Source: Thinopyrum elongatum (taxonomy: Eukaryota > Streptophyta > Magnoliopsida > Poales > Poaceae). From it: a DNA stretch of 64,000 bases. The number at the start of each line of letters is the position of its first letter. The stretch's first letter is position 1. The stretch is taken from positions 14,296,443 through 14,360,442 of the forward strand of contig CM022301.1 of NCBI GenBank assembly GCA_011799875.1, read 5' to 3'. A program made the translations under genes and the position numbers. The notes beneath the pieces were generated by a model, which saw only the letters and a list, made by a program, of their open reading frames with translations, made no database searches and was not told the DNA's origin. This document shows positions 45,665 to 56,189 of the stretch, piece after piece.

Positions 45665-48600
45665 TTACTTATTGCGCCGTAACCATGGATATTCTTCATC
45701 GCTTAACAGGGTGCTTGGGTCAGCCTTGACTTTGAAGGGAGGAATTTCATGAAACTTTTCATAATCTTCAGACATGTCTGTCTTACCCTCCACTCGCACG
45801 ATGTCTCTTTTCCCTGAAAGAACTATGTGGCGCTTTGGCTCATCGTATGATGTATTCGCTTCCTTATCTTTTCTTTTTCTCGGTTTGGTAGACATGTCCT
45901 TCACATAGAAAACCTGCGCCACATCATTGGCTAGGACGAATGGTTCGTCTGTGTACCCAAGATTGTTCAGATCCACTGTTGTCATTCCGTAATGTGGCTC
46001 TACCTGTTCCCCGCCTCCTGACAGATTGACCCATTTGCACTTAAACAAAGGGACCTTAAAATCATGTCCGTAGTCAAGTTCCCATATGTCCACTATGTAA
46101 CCATAATATGTGTCCTTTCCCCTCTTGGTTGCTGCATCAAAGCGGACACCGCTGTTTTGGTTGGTGCTCTTTTGATCTTCGGTGATCGTGTAAAATGTAT
46201 TCCCATTTATCTCGTATCCTTTGTAAGTCAATACAGTCGAAGATGGTCCCCTGGACAACGAGTACAGCTCATCAGAAACAGTGTTGTCACCTCTAAGACG
46301 TGTTTCCAACCAACTGCCGAAAGTCCTGATGTGTTCACATGTAATCTAGTCGTCACACTGCTCCGGGTGTTTGGAGCGCAGAATGTTCTTGTGTTCATCG
46401 ACATACGGGGTCACCAAGGTAGAGTTCTGTAGAACTGTGTAGTGTGCTTGAGACCAAGAATGCCCGTCCCTGCATATTATTGAGTCCCCTCCTAGCGTGC
46501 CTTTTCCAGTCAGTCTCCCCTCATACCGCGATTGAGGGAGACCAATCTTCTTAAGGTCAGGAATGAAGTCAACACAAAACCCAATGACATCCTCTGTTTG
46601 ATGGCCCATGGAGATGCTTCCTTCTGGCCTAGCGCGGTTACGGACATATTTCTTTAGGACTCCCATGAACCTCTCAAAGGGGAACATATTGTGTAGAAAT
46701 ACGAGGCCCAGAACGACAATCTCGTCGACTAGATGAACTAGGACGTGCGTCATGATATTGAAGAAGGATGGTGGGAACACCAGCTCGAAACTGACAAGAC
46801 ATTGCGCCACATCACTCCTTAGCCTTGGTATGATTTCTGGATCGATCACCTTCTGAGAGATTGCATTGAGGAATGCACATAGCTTCACAATGGCTAATCG
46901 AACGTTTTCCGGTAGAAGCCCCCTCAATGCAACCGGAAGCAGTTGCGTCATAATCACGTGGCAGTCATGAGACTTTAGGTTCTGAAACTTTTTCTCTACC
47001 ATATTTATTATTCCCTTTATATTCGACGAGAAGCCAGATGGGACCTTCATACTGAGCAGGCATTCAAAGAAGATTTCCTTCTCTTCTTTGGTAAGAGCGT
47101 AGCTGGCAGGACCTTCATACTGCTTTGGAGGCATGCCGTCTTTTTCGTGCCAACGTTGCAGGTCCTCCCGTGCCTCCAGTGTATCTTTTGTCTTTCCATA
47201 CACGCCCAAGAAGCCTAGCAGGTTCACGCAAAGGTTCTTTGTCACGTGCATCACGTCGATTGAAGAGCGGACCTCTAGGTCTTTCCAGTAGGGTAGGTCC
47301 CAAAATATAGATTTCTTCTTCCACATGGGAGCGCGTCCCTCAGCGTCATTCGGAACAGATAGTCTGCCGGGACCCTTTCCAAAGATTACGTGTAAATCAT
47401 TGACCATAGCAAGTACGTGATCACCGGTACGCATGGCGGGCTTCTTCCGGTGATCTGCCTCGCCTTTGAAATGCTTGCCTTTCTTTCGACATTGATGGTT
47501 GGTCGGAAGAAATCGACGATGCCCCAGGTACACATTCTTCCTGCATTTGTCCAGGTATATACTTTCGGTGTCAGCTAAACAGTGCGTGCATGCGTGGTAT
47601 CCCTTGTTTGTCTGTTCTGAAAGGTTACTGAGAGCAGGCCAATCATTGATGGTTACAAACAACAACGCATGCAGGTCAAATTCCTCCTGTCTGTGCTCAT
47701 CCCACACACGTACACCATTTCCATTCCACAGTTGTAAAAGTTCTTCAACTAATGGCCTTAGGTACACATCAATGTCGTTGCCGGGTTGCTTAGGGCCTTG
47801 GATGAGTACTGGCATCATAATGAACTTCCGCTTCATGCACAGCCAAGGAGGAAGGTTATAGATACATAGAGTCACGGGCCAGGTGCTGTGATTGCTGCTT
47901 TGCTCCTCGAAAGGATTAATGCCATCCGCGCTTAAACCAAACCATATGTTCCTTGGGTCACCTGCAAACTCTGCCCGGTACTTTCTCTCGATTTTTCTCC
48001 ACTGCGACCCGTTAGCGGGTGCTCTCAACTTCCCTTCTTTCTTACGGTCCTCTCCGTGCCATCGCATCAACTTGGCATGCTCTTTGTTTCTGAACAGATG
48101 TTTCAACCGTGGTATTATAGGAGCATACCACATTACCTTGGCAGGAACCCTCTTCCTGGGGGGCTCGCCGTCAACATCACCGGGGTCATCTCATCTGATC
48201 TTATACCGCAATGCACCGCATACCGGGCATGCGTTCAAATCCTCGTACGCATCGCGGTACAGGATGCAGTCATTAGGGCATGCATGTATCTTCTGCACCT
48301 CCAATCCTAGAGGGCATACGACCTTCTTTGCTGCGTACGTACTGTCGGGCAATTCGTTATCCTTTGGAAGCTTCTTCTTCAATATTTTTAGTAGCTTCTC
48401 AAATCCTTTGTCAGGCACAACATTCTCTGCCTTCCACTGCAGCAATTCTAGTACGGTACCGAGCTTTGTGTTACCATCTTCGCAATTGGGGTACAACCCT
48501 TTTTGGTGATGCTCTAACATGCGATCGAACTTCAGCTTCTCCTTTTCACTTTCGCACTGTCTCCTTGCATCAACAATGACCCGGCGGAGATCATCATCGG

Positions 48601-48949
48601 GCACATCGTCTGGTTCCTCTTGATCTTCAGCTTCCCCCGTTGCAGCATCACCGTATTCAGGGGGCACATAGTTGTCATCGTCCTCTTCTTCTTCGCTGTC
48701 TTCCATCATAACCCCTATTTTTCCGTGCCTGGTCCAAACATTATAGTGTGGCATGAAACCCTTATAAAGCAGGTGGGTGTGAAGGATTTTCCGGTCAGAG
48801 TAAGACTTCGTATTCCCACATATAGGGCATGGACAACACATAAAACCATTCTGCTTGTTTGCCTCAGCCACTTCGAGAAAATTATGCATGCCCGTAATGT
48901 ACTCGGAGGTGCGTCTGTCACCGTACATCCATTGCCGGTTCATCTGCAT
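45665..48949 (-). pseudogene. CACTA transposase (TNP2 type), two in-frame stops
   Basis: One uninterrupted minus-strand frame of 1,094 codons apart from two stops, TGA at 48,191-48,193 (codon 253) and TAG at 46,346-46,348 (codon 868). Start ATG 48,949, with an alternative two codons on. Parts in order: Transpos_assoc-like N-terminus with MNRQWMYGDRRTSEYI and a Cys-rich CCPCPICGN (1-50); an acidic stretch; a Cys pair block CPNDC...CPVCG before codon 253; the Transposase_21-like core with MWYAPIIPRLKHLFRN (from 273), WFGLSADGINPFEEQSSNHS, and SIDVMHVTKNLCVNLLGFLG; a DUF4218-like block SHDCHVIMTQLLPVALRGLL (about 658); and a DUF4216-like C-terminus (about 890-970). The protein cuts and moves the element by binding its ends. 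The first stop fits CGA to TGA. Without read-through it makes only short pieces. Confidence 0.9.
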
Positions 48950-49118
48950 GCATTATATATAATTAAGTGTGTCAAAAACCATTACAAAACATCATGAATA
49001 GATAAGTGACCAAATTAATAGAAGTTCATCATCACATTAAAACCATCGTACATACATAGTTCTCATTGAACAACATATAGCTCTCCAGAGCATCTAATTA
49101 AACCATACATTATTGAAA

Positions 49119-49564
49119 CTATGTAAAACATTTCAATGCAACAACAAATACGATCATAATCGCAACCAAGGTAACAATTGATCCAACGGCATAATGATAC
49201 CAAGCCTCGGTATGAATGGCATATTTTCTATACTTTCTAATCTTGAAGCGCATTGCATCCATCTTGATCTTGTGATCATCGACGACATCCGCAACATGCA
49301 ACTCCAATATCATCTTCTCCTCCTCAATTTTTTTCAATTTTTCCTTCAAGTAATTGTTTTCTTCTTCAACTAAATTTAACCTCTCGACAATAGGGTCAGT
49401 TGGAATTTTCGGTTCACATACCTCCAAGATAAAAAAATCTATGTCACGTTAGTCGACATAATTGTCATAAACAATAAATGAACCAAATAGTTATAAAATA
49501 TAATATATACCACATCCGAATCATAGACAGGACGAGGGCCGACGAAGGCGGATACCAAAACCAT
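49119..49564 (-). CDS. Small CACTA-borne coiled-coil/membrane-anchor protein, 118 aa
   Basis: Two exons on the minus strand: 49,564-49,511 (18 codons, from ATG) and 49,421-49,119 (100 codons plus stop). The frame reads MVLVSAFVGPRPVYDSDV, then VCEPKIPTDPIVERLNLVEE, a Lys/Glu-rich coiled coil (about 35-60), and a hydrophobic segment near the C-terminus (YAVGSIVTLVAIMIVFVVAL) that could span a membrane. No stop or frameshift breaks it, in contrast to the other two genes of this element. From recall, similar small frames accompany Triticeae CACTA transposases, but the function is unknown. A possible further 5' exon lies at 49,752-49,682 but its phase does not join this frame. Confidence 0.65.
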
Positions 49565-49950
49565 CGCACTATATAATAACAAACAATAATAAAAGTAAGA
49601 AAATTATACAAGTATCTATCTAAATCATACAAGTAAGATTTTTTTTTCTTTTAGAAAGAAGATAAGAACAAGAGGCTCACCACGGTGGTGCCGGCGACGA
49701 GATCGGCGCGGGCGATCGACGGCGGTGAAGACGGGGATGGGACGTGATGCATCGCTAAACCTAGACAAATCTTGAGAAAAATGAAGCTTGGAGGTCGAGT
49801 TTGGAGAAGAGAAAGCTTAAGTAGTGTGGCTCGGGCATTTCATCAAACACCTCATGTGCATAGGAGGTGAGCTAGAGCACCACAAAGCCCTCCCCTCGTC
49901 GGCCAGAAAAAAACAGAGTAGTGGAGTGCTCTGCTCGCGGGCGAGGGGTC
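49565..49950 (-). other. Leader region of the CACTA minus-strand genes
   Basis: Lies between the TATA box (49,951-49,956) and the 118-aa gene. The Pro/Ser-rich frame starting ATG 49,752 may be an upstream exon. The word CATTTCATCAAACACCT near 49,838 also occurs near 42,712, another sign that the terminal and internal promoter regions are duplicates. Confidence 0.4.
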
Positions 49951-49956
49951 TATATA
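49951..49956 (-). promoter_or_regulatory. TATA box at the CACTA right end, minus strand
   Basis: TATATA just inside the right subterminal repeats, placed to drive the 118-aa gene and transposase on the minus strand. Confidence 0.5.
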
Positions 49957-50234
49957 GACACAACATTAATCCCGGTTCGTGGTTGGAACCAGGACTAAAG
50001 GCCACCCTTTGGTCCCGGTTCCAGACACGAACCGGGACCACATCCATTGGTCCCGGTTCCAGACACGAACCGGGATCGAAGGGTCCAGACGAACCGGGAC
50101 CAATGCCCCAGGAGGCCCGGCCGGCCCCCTGGACGCACGAACCGGGACGTATGCCGCCATGGGTCCCGGTTCGTGACTGAACCGGGACTAATGGGCTGGG
50201 CAGGCCTGAACCAAAGCCCTGTTTTCTACTAGTG

Positions 50235-51993
50235 TAGAAATACAGAGGAAGCAAGGGTGAGTACGATAAATCATACTCAGCAAGCAGATACTTTACCATT
50301 CAACAAGGAGGATAATATGATGGTATAGATCAACAGATGAACTGAATCCAGAGGATAAACAAGGTAATAATCATTGTAACATATTTTGGGCGTAAATGGA
50401 CAAATGAACATATAACTGAATTTAATGGAAACAACCAGGAATTTATTGGCGTCACACATGACCGCAGGCTTCCCAACCCGGGAGTCACAGGGATGAAATT
50501 TCACACTTCTACGCTCTTAAGAGGGATACTCCGACGTCGACAGCCTCGACCAGAACCACACAGGTTCCAGAAGAGCAGAGCTCTCATACCCACTAAGACC
50601 CGGACACCTGGACCTACTGATGTCGGTAGCTCCTACGGATCCATCACCGACACGTTCCCGAACAAGGTCCGTCCTTAGCGGAAAGCCCTGACAGTCCCAT
50701 ACCTGAACTGTGACCGGTACAATACATTTGCCGTCGTGACACCAATATAGATGGACAAAATATGATATGTGGCTTGATCAACGATAGGATCACTGGAATA
50801 TCAATACGTTCATGGCTTTACATGAGTTCCTCTCAAAACAGAATGATTCCATCAACAAATGGATTACGAGGACAACACATCCCTCTCTCAAGGATCAATA
50901 GAGGATCAATAAAGATCAAGGTGCAACAATATAATCAGATAAGCAAAGAAGACAACAATAAGGCGAGATCAGGGAGTTTAGCAAAGCAGCTACTTGCCTC
51001 AGATAATATGATTTCTCCTTTAGAATAATATTCCGCCAGAAGATGAAACTCCATCATCTTTGTATAAAATCTGACAAACACACATATACTCATATTCTTC
51101 TGATGTATGGCTCGGCTCTTCCCTCCAGCAGCACCTACACGCTCTATTCTCCTCCAAATATGGATGCATGCATGAATTCTTCATCTCTCTTCTCTATCTT
51201 TCCGGTGTCTTTCTTTCTCTCAGGCTCTTTCCTCCAGTGTCTATGTTTTTCTCTCAGAGCTGTGCTTTGAGCAGCGTGACCCGCAGCTATTTATAGGATG
51301 CGAGCGCCCGTGCAAGTTTAAAATATCTTGGCCTGGCTCTCACTTAAGCACTAAGAAATGGCCACGTATAGGACACGTAAAAGCTGACTTCTATTTCTAT
51401 TTCTACGTTCCTCTAGTACTTGGCCACGTTGCAGCCCACGTAGGAAACTTGGGTTTCTAGCGATGCAGCCGATGCATGCATCTGCCCACGTTTGCTTCCA
51501 TTCCTCTCCTGTACGTGTAGTTGATTCACTAGAGTTTTCTAAACACCTGACACATGCATGCATATCCTCTAGAACCTAGCCACGTTGCTTCCCTCATTAT
51601 TACATGCATGTACCTAGTTGACTTGGAATTCTAGTACTAGGAAATATCTATCGAGTATCCTTCTACCTTACCCAATTCCATCTAGTCTAGTTCCATGCTA
51701 ACTCCCTTAATTATCTAGCTTGTACTACCATCTATTACCACATGCAAACACCACCACGTGAGTGTATGGATGCTAGTCTTGCGTGCACAAATACACGCCC
51801 TATCTAATTGTGTGGTTATTCCATCTAATTTTTATTACAGGGAAGAAAATACATGTCTATCATATTTCTTTGAAACAGTGGTCAAGCATATTTTATTTAC
51901 TCAATTACTTGTTTAAATGAATACAACAAACTCAATTATTCATCTTAATTTAAAGTACATAAAATAATAACCCTAAAAATCTGGGTTATTACA
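50235..51993 (-). mobile_element. Solo LTR, right part
   Basis: Continues the LTR begun at 35,673 and ends ATTACA at 51,993, followed by the target duplication TGAGA (51,994-51,998). No coding frame with motifs is seen. The TATA box reads in the minus direction, so the LTR is oriented on the minus strand. Family not identified. Confidence 0.85.
51287..51296 (-). promoter_or_regulatory. LTR TATA box
   Basis: CTATAAATAG on the minus strand, a standard plant TATA sequence within the LTR. Confidence 0.5.
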
Positions 51994-52400
51994 TGAGAAG
52001 CTTATACCAAAACCTGTCTCAAATGGGACAATTTTTTACCACACCATGCTGATGTCATTCCATGATAGCATGCCAAGGTTCATGAATTTCAGACGAGTTT
52101 TGGATTTACTAGAATTTTAAAATCAAGTATCTCAACGTTTGCCGGAAAGAGCCACAGTGCCGAGGTGTTTGAAATTCATCACCATTTCTTGCATGGGACA
52201 TAAGCATCAACCCATGGACACATATATGATTTTACAACCCATTTTGGTGCACCGAAGCATGTTCATGTAGTTTAATTTTGAATTGTGCACCTGAAATGCC
52301 TAGAAAACCAAGTTAATGTATAAAAATGTCCAAACGAACTCTGAATAATTCCAATTTTTTTAAAGACACACCTATAGTTGCATGTTCACTGCAGATAAAA
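51994..52400. repeat. About 500-bp tandem repeat, right part
   Basis: Resumes the array of 33,640-35,672 after the nested insertion: the words GAGAAGCTTATACCAAAACC, ATAGCATGCCAAG and CCAAACGAACTCTGAA lie in the same order as in the left units. Confidence 0.85.
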
Positions 52401-52659
52401 ATTCTAGCAATTCAAATACCCTCCTTTGCCACTGTGATCCAATTATGCATTTCAAATCAAGACAAAAAATCAAGTAGACCGCACACAGTTTATTATCACC
52501 AACCGTGTGAGATGCAGTACAAAATATCTTGGAGCACCGTCGGAGTTGTGCGTATATGGCTTATGCGAGAAGGTGCGTCTGCTACAGTCCACAGTCGACG
52601 CGTCAAGGACACTAGCTCGCTCCCCAAATATCATTTCACTGTTCATTTTGGCGTGAAAG

Positions 52660-53277
52660 ATGGGGACGTGGACCCGCGTCGTCAGGGCCACTTCGGCAGC
52701 CCACTCCGGCGAGAGCGCAGCGGCAGCCGCCATGCGCGTGGTAACAAGCTGCGTGAGCGCGGCCGCAATCTGCGACCGGGCGGCCAAGGCAGCCCAAACG
52801 GCCGCTGTTGCTGCTCAGGTGGCGGCAGCAACATCTGCGTCGGGGATAGCAACTGGCGAGAGCGGCACAGCAGGTGTCCGTTCCGCAGCGGCGGCCTTAG
52901 CCCTGATGAAGGCCGCCCACGACCATGTCGAGGCCGCCCATGCCCAGCTCGTGGCGGTCACCGCATAAATCGAACGAACCTTCTCCGACAACGGTCGGCA
53001 ACCCATGGCCGAAGAGTTGGCAATCGCCGAGAGCGTTCGAGCAGCCGTCCGTTCCTTCACGGCATACCTTGCCACGACGGAGACCGTCCAAGCCCAGATC
53101 GTGGCCGCCCACGCCCAGCTCGTGGCGGCCTTTTCCAAAGAGATGGAGGACGCGGATGGCGAGATGCTTGCCGAGTATGGTGCGATTGATGCCATGGAGC
53201 CCCTTCCCCAGGAGATCGTCGGGCGCGAGCTGGACATGAAGGAGGTGGCAGAGATCGACGAGCGCCAGTCGGAGTAG
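52660..53277 (+). pseudogene. Alanine-rich coiled-coil protein of the outer element, one stop
   Basis: The frame from ATG 52,660 is broken once by TAA at 52,966-52,968 and continues in the same frame to a TAG stop at 53,275-53,277, 206 codons in all. It is rich in Ala with Glu/Gln heptads (DHVEAAHAQLVAV before the stop; VQAQIVAAHAQLVAAFSKEM after it), giving a long predicted coiled coil and an acidic C-terminus (MKEVAEIDERQSE). The repeated AAHAQLVA block suggests internal duplication. The stop fits CAA (Gln) to TAA. I recognise no family. Its neighbours are the similar frame at 53,895 and the B3-like gene at 55,321, so a shared element is likely. Confidence 0.5.
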
Positions 53278-53894
53278 CACTCTTTGTTTAATTTAGAGCG
53301 CCGGTCTTTAATTTGTTAGGGTAATTTTTAGGTCAGCTAGCTCTTTTTAATTGCTGAACTTGCTCGATTAAGAAGTGTGGGTGTGTTGTAGGCTCCTTTG
53401 TGTACCCAAATTATGCAATGACATGGATGACCACTGTAACCAGGGATATTCGGACCAAAATTTGCACGTTCAAACTCATCACACATGGGGTAAGCTATAT
53501 GAATCGTTTGTGATGTTCACATATCGTACACAGTGCTGAATAACAGACCATGTCTGATGACACTTTGCGCGCCAGTTTTTTTGCTGCACTGATCTAAAAT
53601 TTTCGGCTTCCACGAAAATATCTACCTCCCCGCCCCTATTACCAAAAGCCACATTTCCCCTATTTCCGCTTTCCTTTTCAAGTTCAAACCTTCACTCCTT
53701 GCTTGCTGCACCGCCTCCTTGCCGGCAATCCTCCTTCACGCTGCTCGGCCTTGTTGATCCAGGCAGGTAATCCACACCTGACCCCCATCCTCCTCCTCCT
53801 TCCACATCCCACATGCCCCGACCATCGGCGCGACACCTTTCACCCAAATCACTGACCCCTCCCCCCAAATAAGCTCTGCCCTAAGCCATGGTGC
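53278..53894. other. Spacer with a subterminal-type repeat word
   Basis: AT-rich 3' flank of the alanine-rich frame. Around 53,500-53,560 GAATCGTTTGTGATGTTCAC resembles the subterminal words at 28.6-29.0 kb. A pyrimidine-rich stretch (53,620-53,880) could be the leader of the next frame. Confidence 0.4.
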
Positions 53895-54299
53895 ATGCAG
53901 TATAGCCAGGAGCTCAAGGAGCATTTGGCAGCGGAGAAGCAAATTGCTGCCGCACACGCGGATGAGGTCGCGATGACTGCCATTCGTGCTGACCCCCAGA
54001 TCTTGGAGGAGCACATTGCCGTCGAGGCCACCGTCAACGCCTCGCACGCCGATGCGGTTGGCTGCTTTAAACACAATTCATGGCGTTTTCTCGAGGCCAC
54101 CGTCGGTGCCTTCAACAAAGACTACGAGGTGTTTTCTCTGCATGCCCGTGCTTACCTCAACTCGAGAGCCAGCAGGTTGGTGCCCGGAGCGGCTCAGACA
54201 ACTCACCACTAAGAGGAGGGCACCCACAATGTGGAGGCCTCACCCTCTTCCATGTCCAAGGAGCCAATCATCATCGATATCTCCGGCAATGAGGAGTAG
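53895..54299 (+). pseudogene. Coiled-coil protein with a SUMO-interaction-like tail, one stop
   Basis: The frame from ATG 53,895 reads MQYSQELKEHLAAEKQIAAA and further Ala/His/Glu-rich helix, meets TAA at 54,210-54,212, and continues in frame for 28 codons to TAG 54,297-54,299. The tail, EPIIIDISGNEE, is a run of hydrophobics followed by acids, the pattern of a SUMO-interacting motif. That assignment is inference from a short pattern. The stop fits CAA to TAA. Repeated AAAHADEVA/ASHADAV words match the style of the frame at 52,660. Confidence 0.45.
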
Positions 54300-54349
54300 C
54301 TTGTCTTATTAGCTCACTATAAGGACCTATATTCAGTTAGCTAGCTACA

Positions 54350-55250
54350 CCGGTTAAGCATGCTCGGTTTACCCGTTGCATGTGCTGCTCCTGCCTTTCC
54401 TTATCAAATTCTAGTGAATTGTCCTATCTACTTTTACCATGCAATCTGTTGCTCTAGTGTATATGTTCTATATGTCGTGCAATGTGAAGCTCACTTATTA
54501 ACTGTTTGGTTAATTAGTTGTCGTGTTCAGTTAACTGTTTGGTTCAATTCTACAATATGATGTTCAATTCTTCAGGGTGCAATTTTGTATTGTCTTCCAT
54601 GTGAGAAATAAATCAAATTTATCTGTACAAAATACATGAGAAACAAATACAATTGCTATATTTTCAAGTTGTCAAGCATGCTTGGTTTGGTTAACTGTGT
54701 GATCTTCTAGTATGTTATATATTGTGCAATGTGGTGCTCAGTTAATGTTTGGTTCATTGGTTGTAGTGTTTAGTTAACTGTTTGGTTCAATTCTGCAATG
54801 CGATGTTCAATTGTTGTGGATGCATTTTGTTATTGTATACCATGTGAGAAATAAATCGAATTTGGCTATACTAAATACATGAGAAACAAATACAATTGCT
54901 ATATTTCCAAGTTGTTAAGCATGCTTGGTTTGGTTAACTGTCTGATCTTCTATTAGAAGTATGTTATATTGTGTGATGTGGTACTCAGTTAATGTTTGGT
55001 TCATTTGTTGTGGTGTTTAGTTAACTTCTTGGTTCAATTCTGCAATGCGATGTCCAATTGTTGTGCGTAGAATTTTGTATTGTTATGCATGTGAGGAATA
55101 AATCAAATTTGGCTACACTGAATACATGAGAAACATATACAATTGCTATATTTCCTAATTCTTAATCATGCTTGGTTTGGATAAATGAGTTTTCCATATG
55201 GCTCGAAGTAATCTGATGAATCTGCAATGTGTTTATTTTTCATCAGCATA
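54350..55250. repeat. Tandem repeats of about 245 bp, 3-4 copies
   Basis: The word AAGCATGCTTGGTTTGG or a near variant recurs at about 54,356, 54,674, 54,917 and 55,165, with shared internal words (TTAACTGTTTGGTTCAATTC, ACATGAGAAACAAATACAAT). Non-coding, AT-rich. The first copy is more divergent and longer spaced. Confidence 0.8.
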
Positions 55251-55313
55251 TTTTACTGATAGCATGTCAACCCTCACTTAACCTGATCACTAACTACCTT
55301 ATATGTATTACAG

Positions 55314-55968
55314 GGAAACAATGGGAAGCACTGAGGTTTACAATCGAGGTTTGCACATGTATGGTCTTTTGTCAAATAGAACATTATTGTGCAATTGCAG
55401 TAACCATTCTAATATTTAGGTTTTTAACAATTTGGTCTTGCACATGTAGGTCCTGCTGTCAGAGGTTTTGACCCACTGTTCGACCCGTTTTGCATATGAG
55501 GAAATGAGTTGTCCATGAATATCAATCAAGTCAAGAAACTCAGAAAGATTGTTAGGATAAAGAAATTAGTGACAAAAAACAACAATATCTTTGTCTGCAC
55601 AATGAAGAAGACATCAGTTCACTACAGGATGGTACTAACTGTTATACCTTGTCTTTTTTATTCCTTTGCGCTATTTCAAATCTAGAGAAAATATTTACGC
55701 ATATCCTTGTTTTCAGGCCTTTTCAAAGCAGTTCACTGATGATTACCTCTTAAATCACCTGTATGGTCAGGAGGCGAGGAAGGTATTCATACAACACCCA
55801 TGGTTTAATATTGAAGTCTTCGTGAAGAGGACGAAGGATGGACGGTCAATCATCCACAAGCACTGGCCTAAAGTTGCAAAGACCTTCAACATCAATGAAG
55901 GCTCAATATTCGCCTTCCGCTTCAGCAGTTTTCTAGATGACATTCATCTGTCTATGAACCGTCTATGA
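55314..55968 (+). pseudogene. B3-like DNA-binding protein of the outer element, one stop
   Basis: Three exons with GT/AG borders: 55,314-55,348 (ATG 55,321), 55,450-55,631 and 55,717-55,968. They join to 154 codons: MGSTEVYNR, GPAVRGFDPLFDPFCI, then TGA (55,497-55,499), GNELSMNINQVKKLRKIVRI, KKTSVHYRM and AFSKQFTDDYLLNHLYGQEA, ending SIIHKHWPKVAKTFNINEGS and IFAFRFSSFLDDIHL. The second half has the spacing of a plant B3 domain (a W within a K/G-x-W block, then I/L-x-x-G-x-x-x-x-F). B3 proteins bind DNA; here the role may be recognition of transposon repeats, which is inference. The TGA could come from CGA. It faces the right subterminal repeats. Confidence 0.5.
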
Positions 55969-56189
55969 TGCTAATTTTGAAAGGTTATAGATGTTGCATG
56001 TGAAACTTGGTGCTAGTGTAGTTGTGTAATGGAGTAGCTGAGTGTTGAAACTATATGATGTTGTACTGTGATATATTTCAATTATGAAATTCTGCTTTCT
56101 TAATACGAAAATAAAATATATTGTGTGCTTAATATGAAATGTTAATTAGATTAATAAATGGATTATTAATAATAGGCCAATTAGCCTGC

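Larger units (their letters stand above)
35932..50234 (-). mobile_element. CACTA (En/Spm) transposon, 14.3 kb, complete ends
   Basis: The left end CACTAGTAGAAAAAGG and the right end, read in reverse CACTAGTAGAAAACAGGG, are the terminal inverted repeats. The 3-bp target duplication TAG is present on both sides (35,929-35,931 and 50,235-50,237). Subterminal repeats with CCCGGTTCG and CCGGGAC words occupy 35,945-36,150 and 49,970-50,215. All three genes lie on the minus strand: the 118-aa protein, the transposase, and the ORF1-Ulp1 gene. The interior also holds a satellite array, an internal copy of the subterminal repeats, and SNF2-derived inverted repeats. Transposase and ORF1 both carry stops, so the copy is not autonomous now. 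Confidence 0.95.

Noticed and set aside
45546..45752. 68-codon plus-strand frame at the satellite/transposase border
   Set aside because: Overlaps the end of the satellite and the antisense of the transposase C-terminus.
47115..47861. Plus-strand frames of 61-120 codons opposite the transposase
   Set aside because: Shadows of the minus-strand transposase frame, with no motif of their own.
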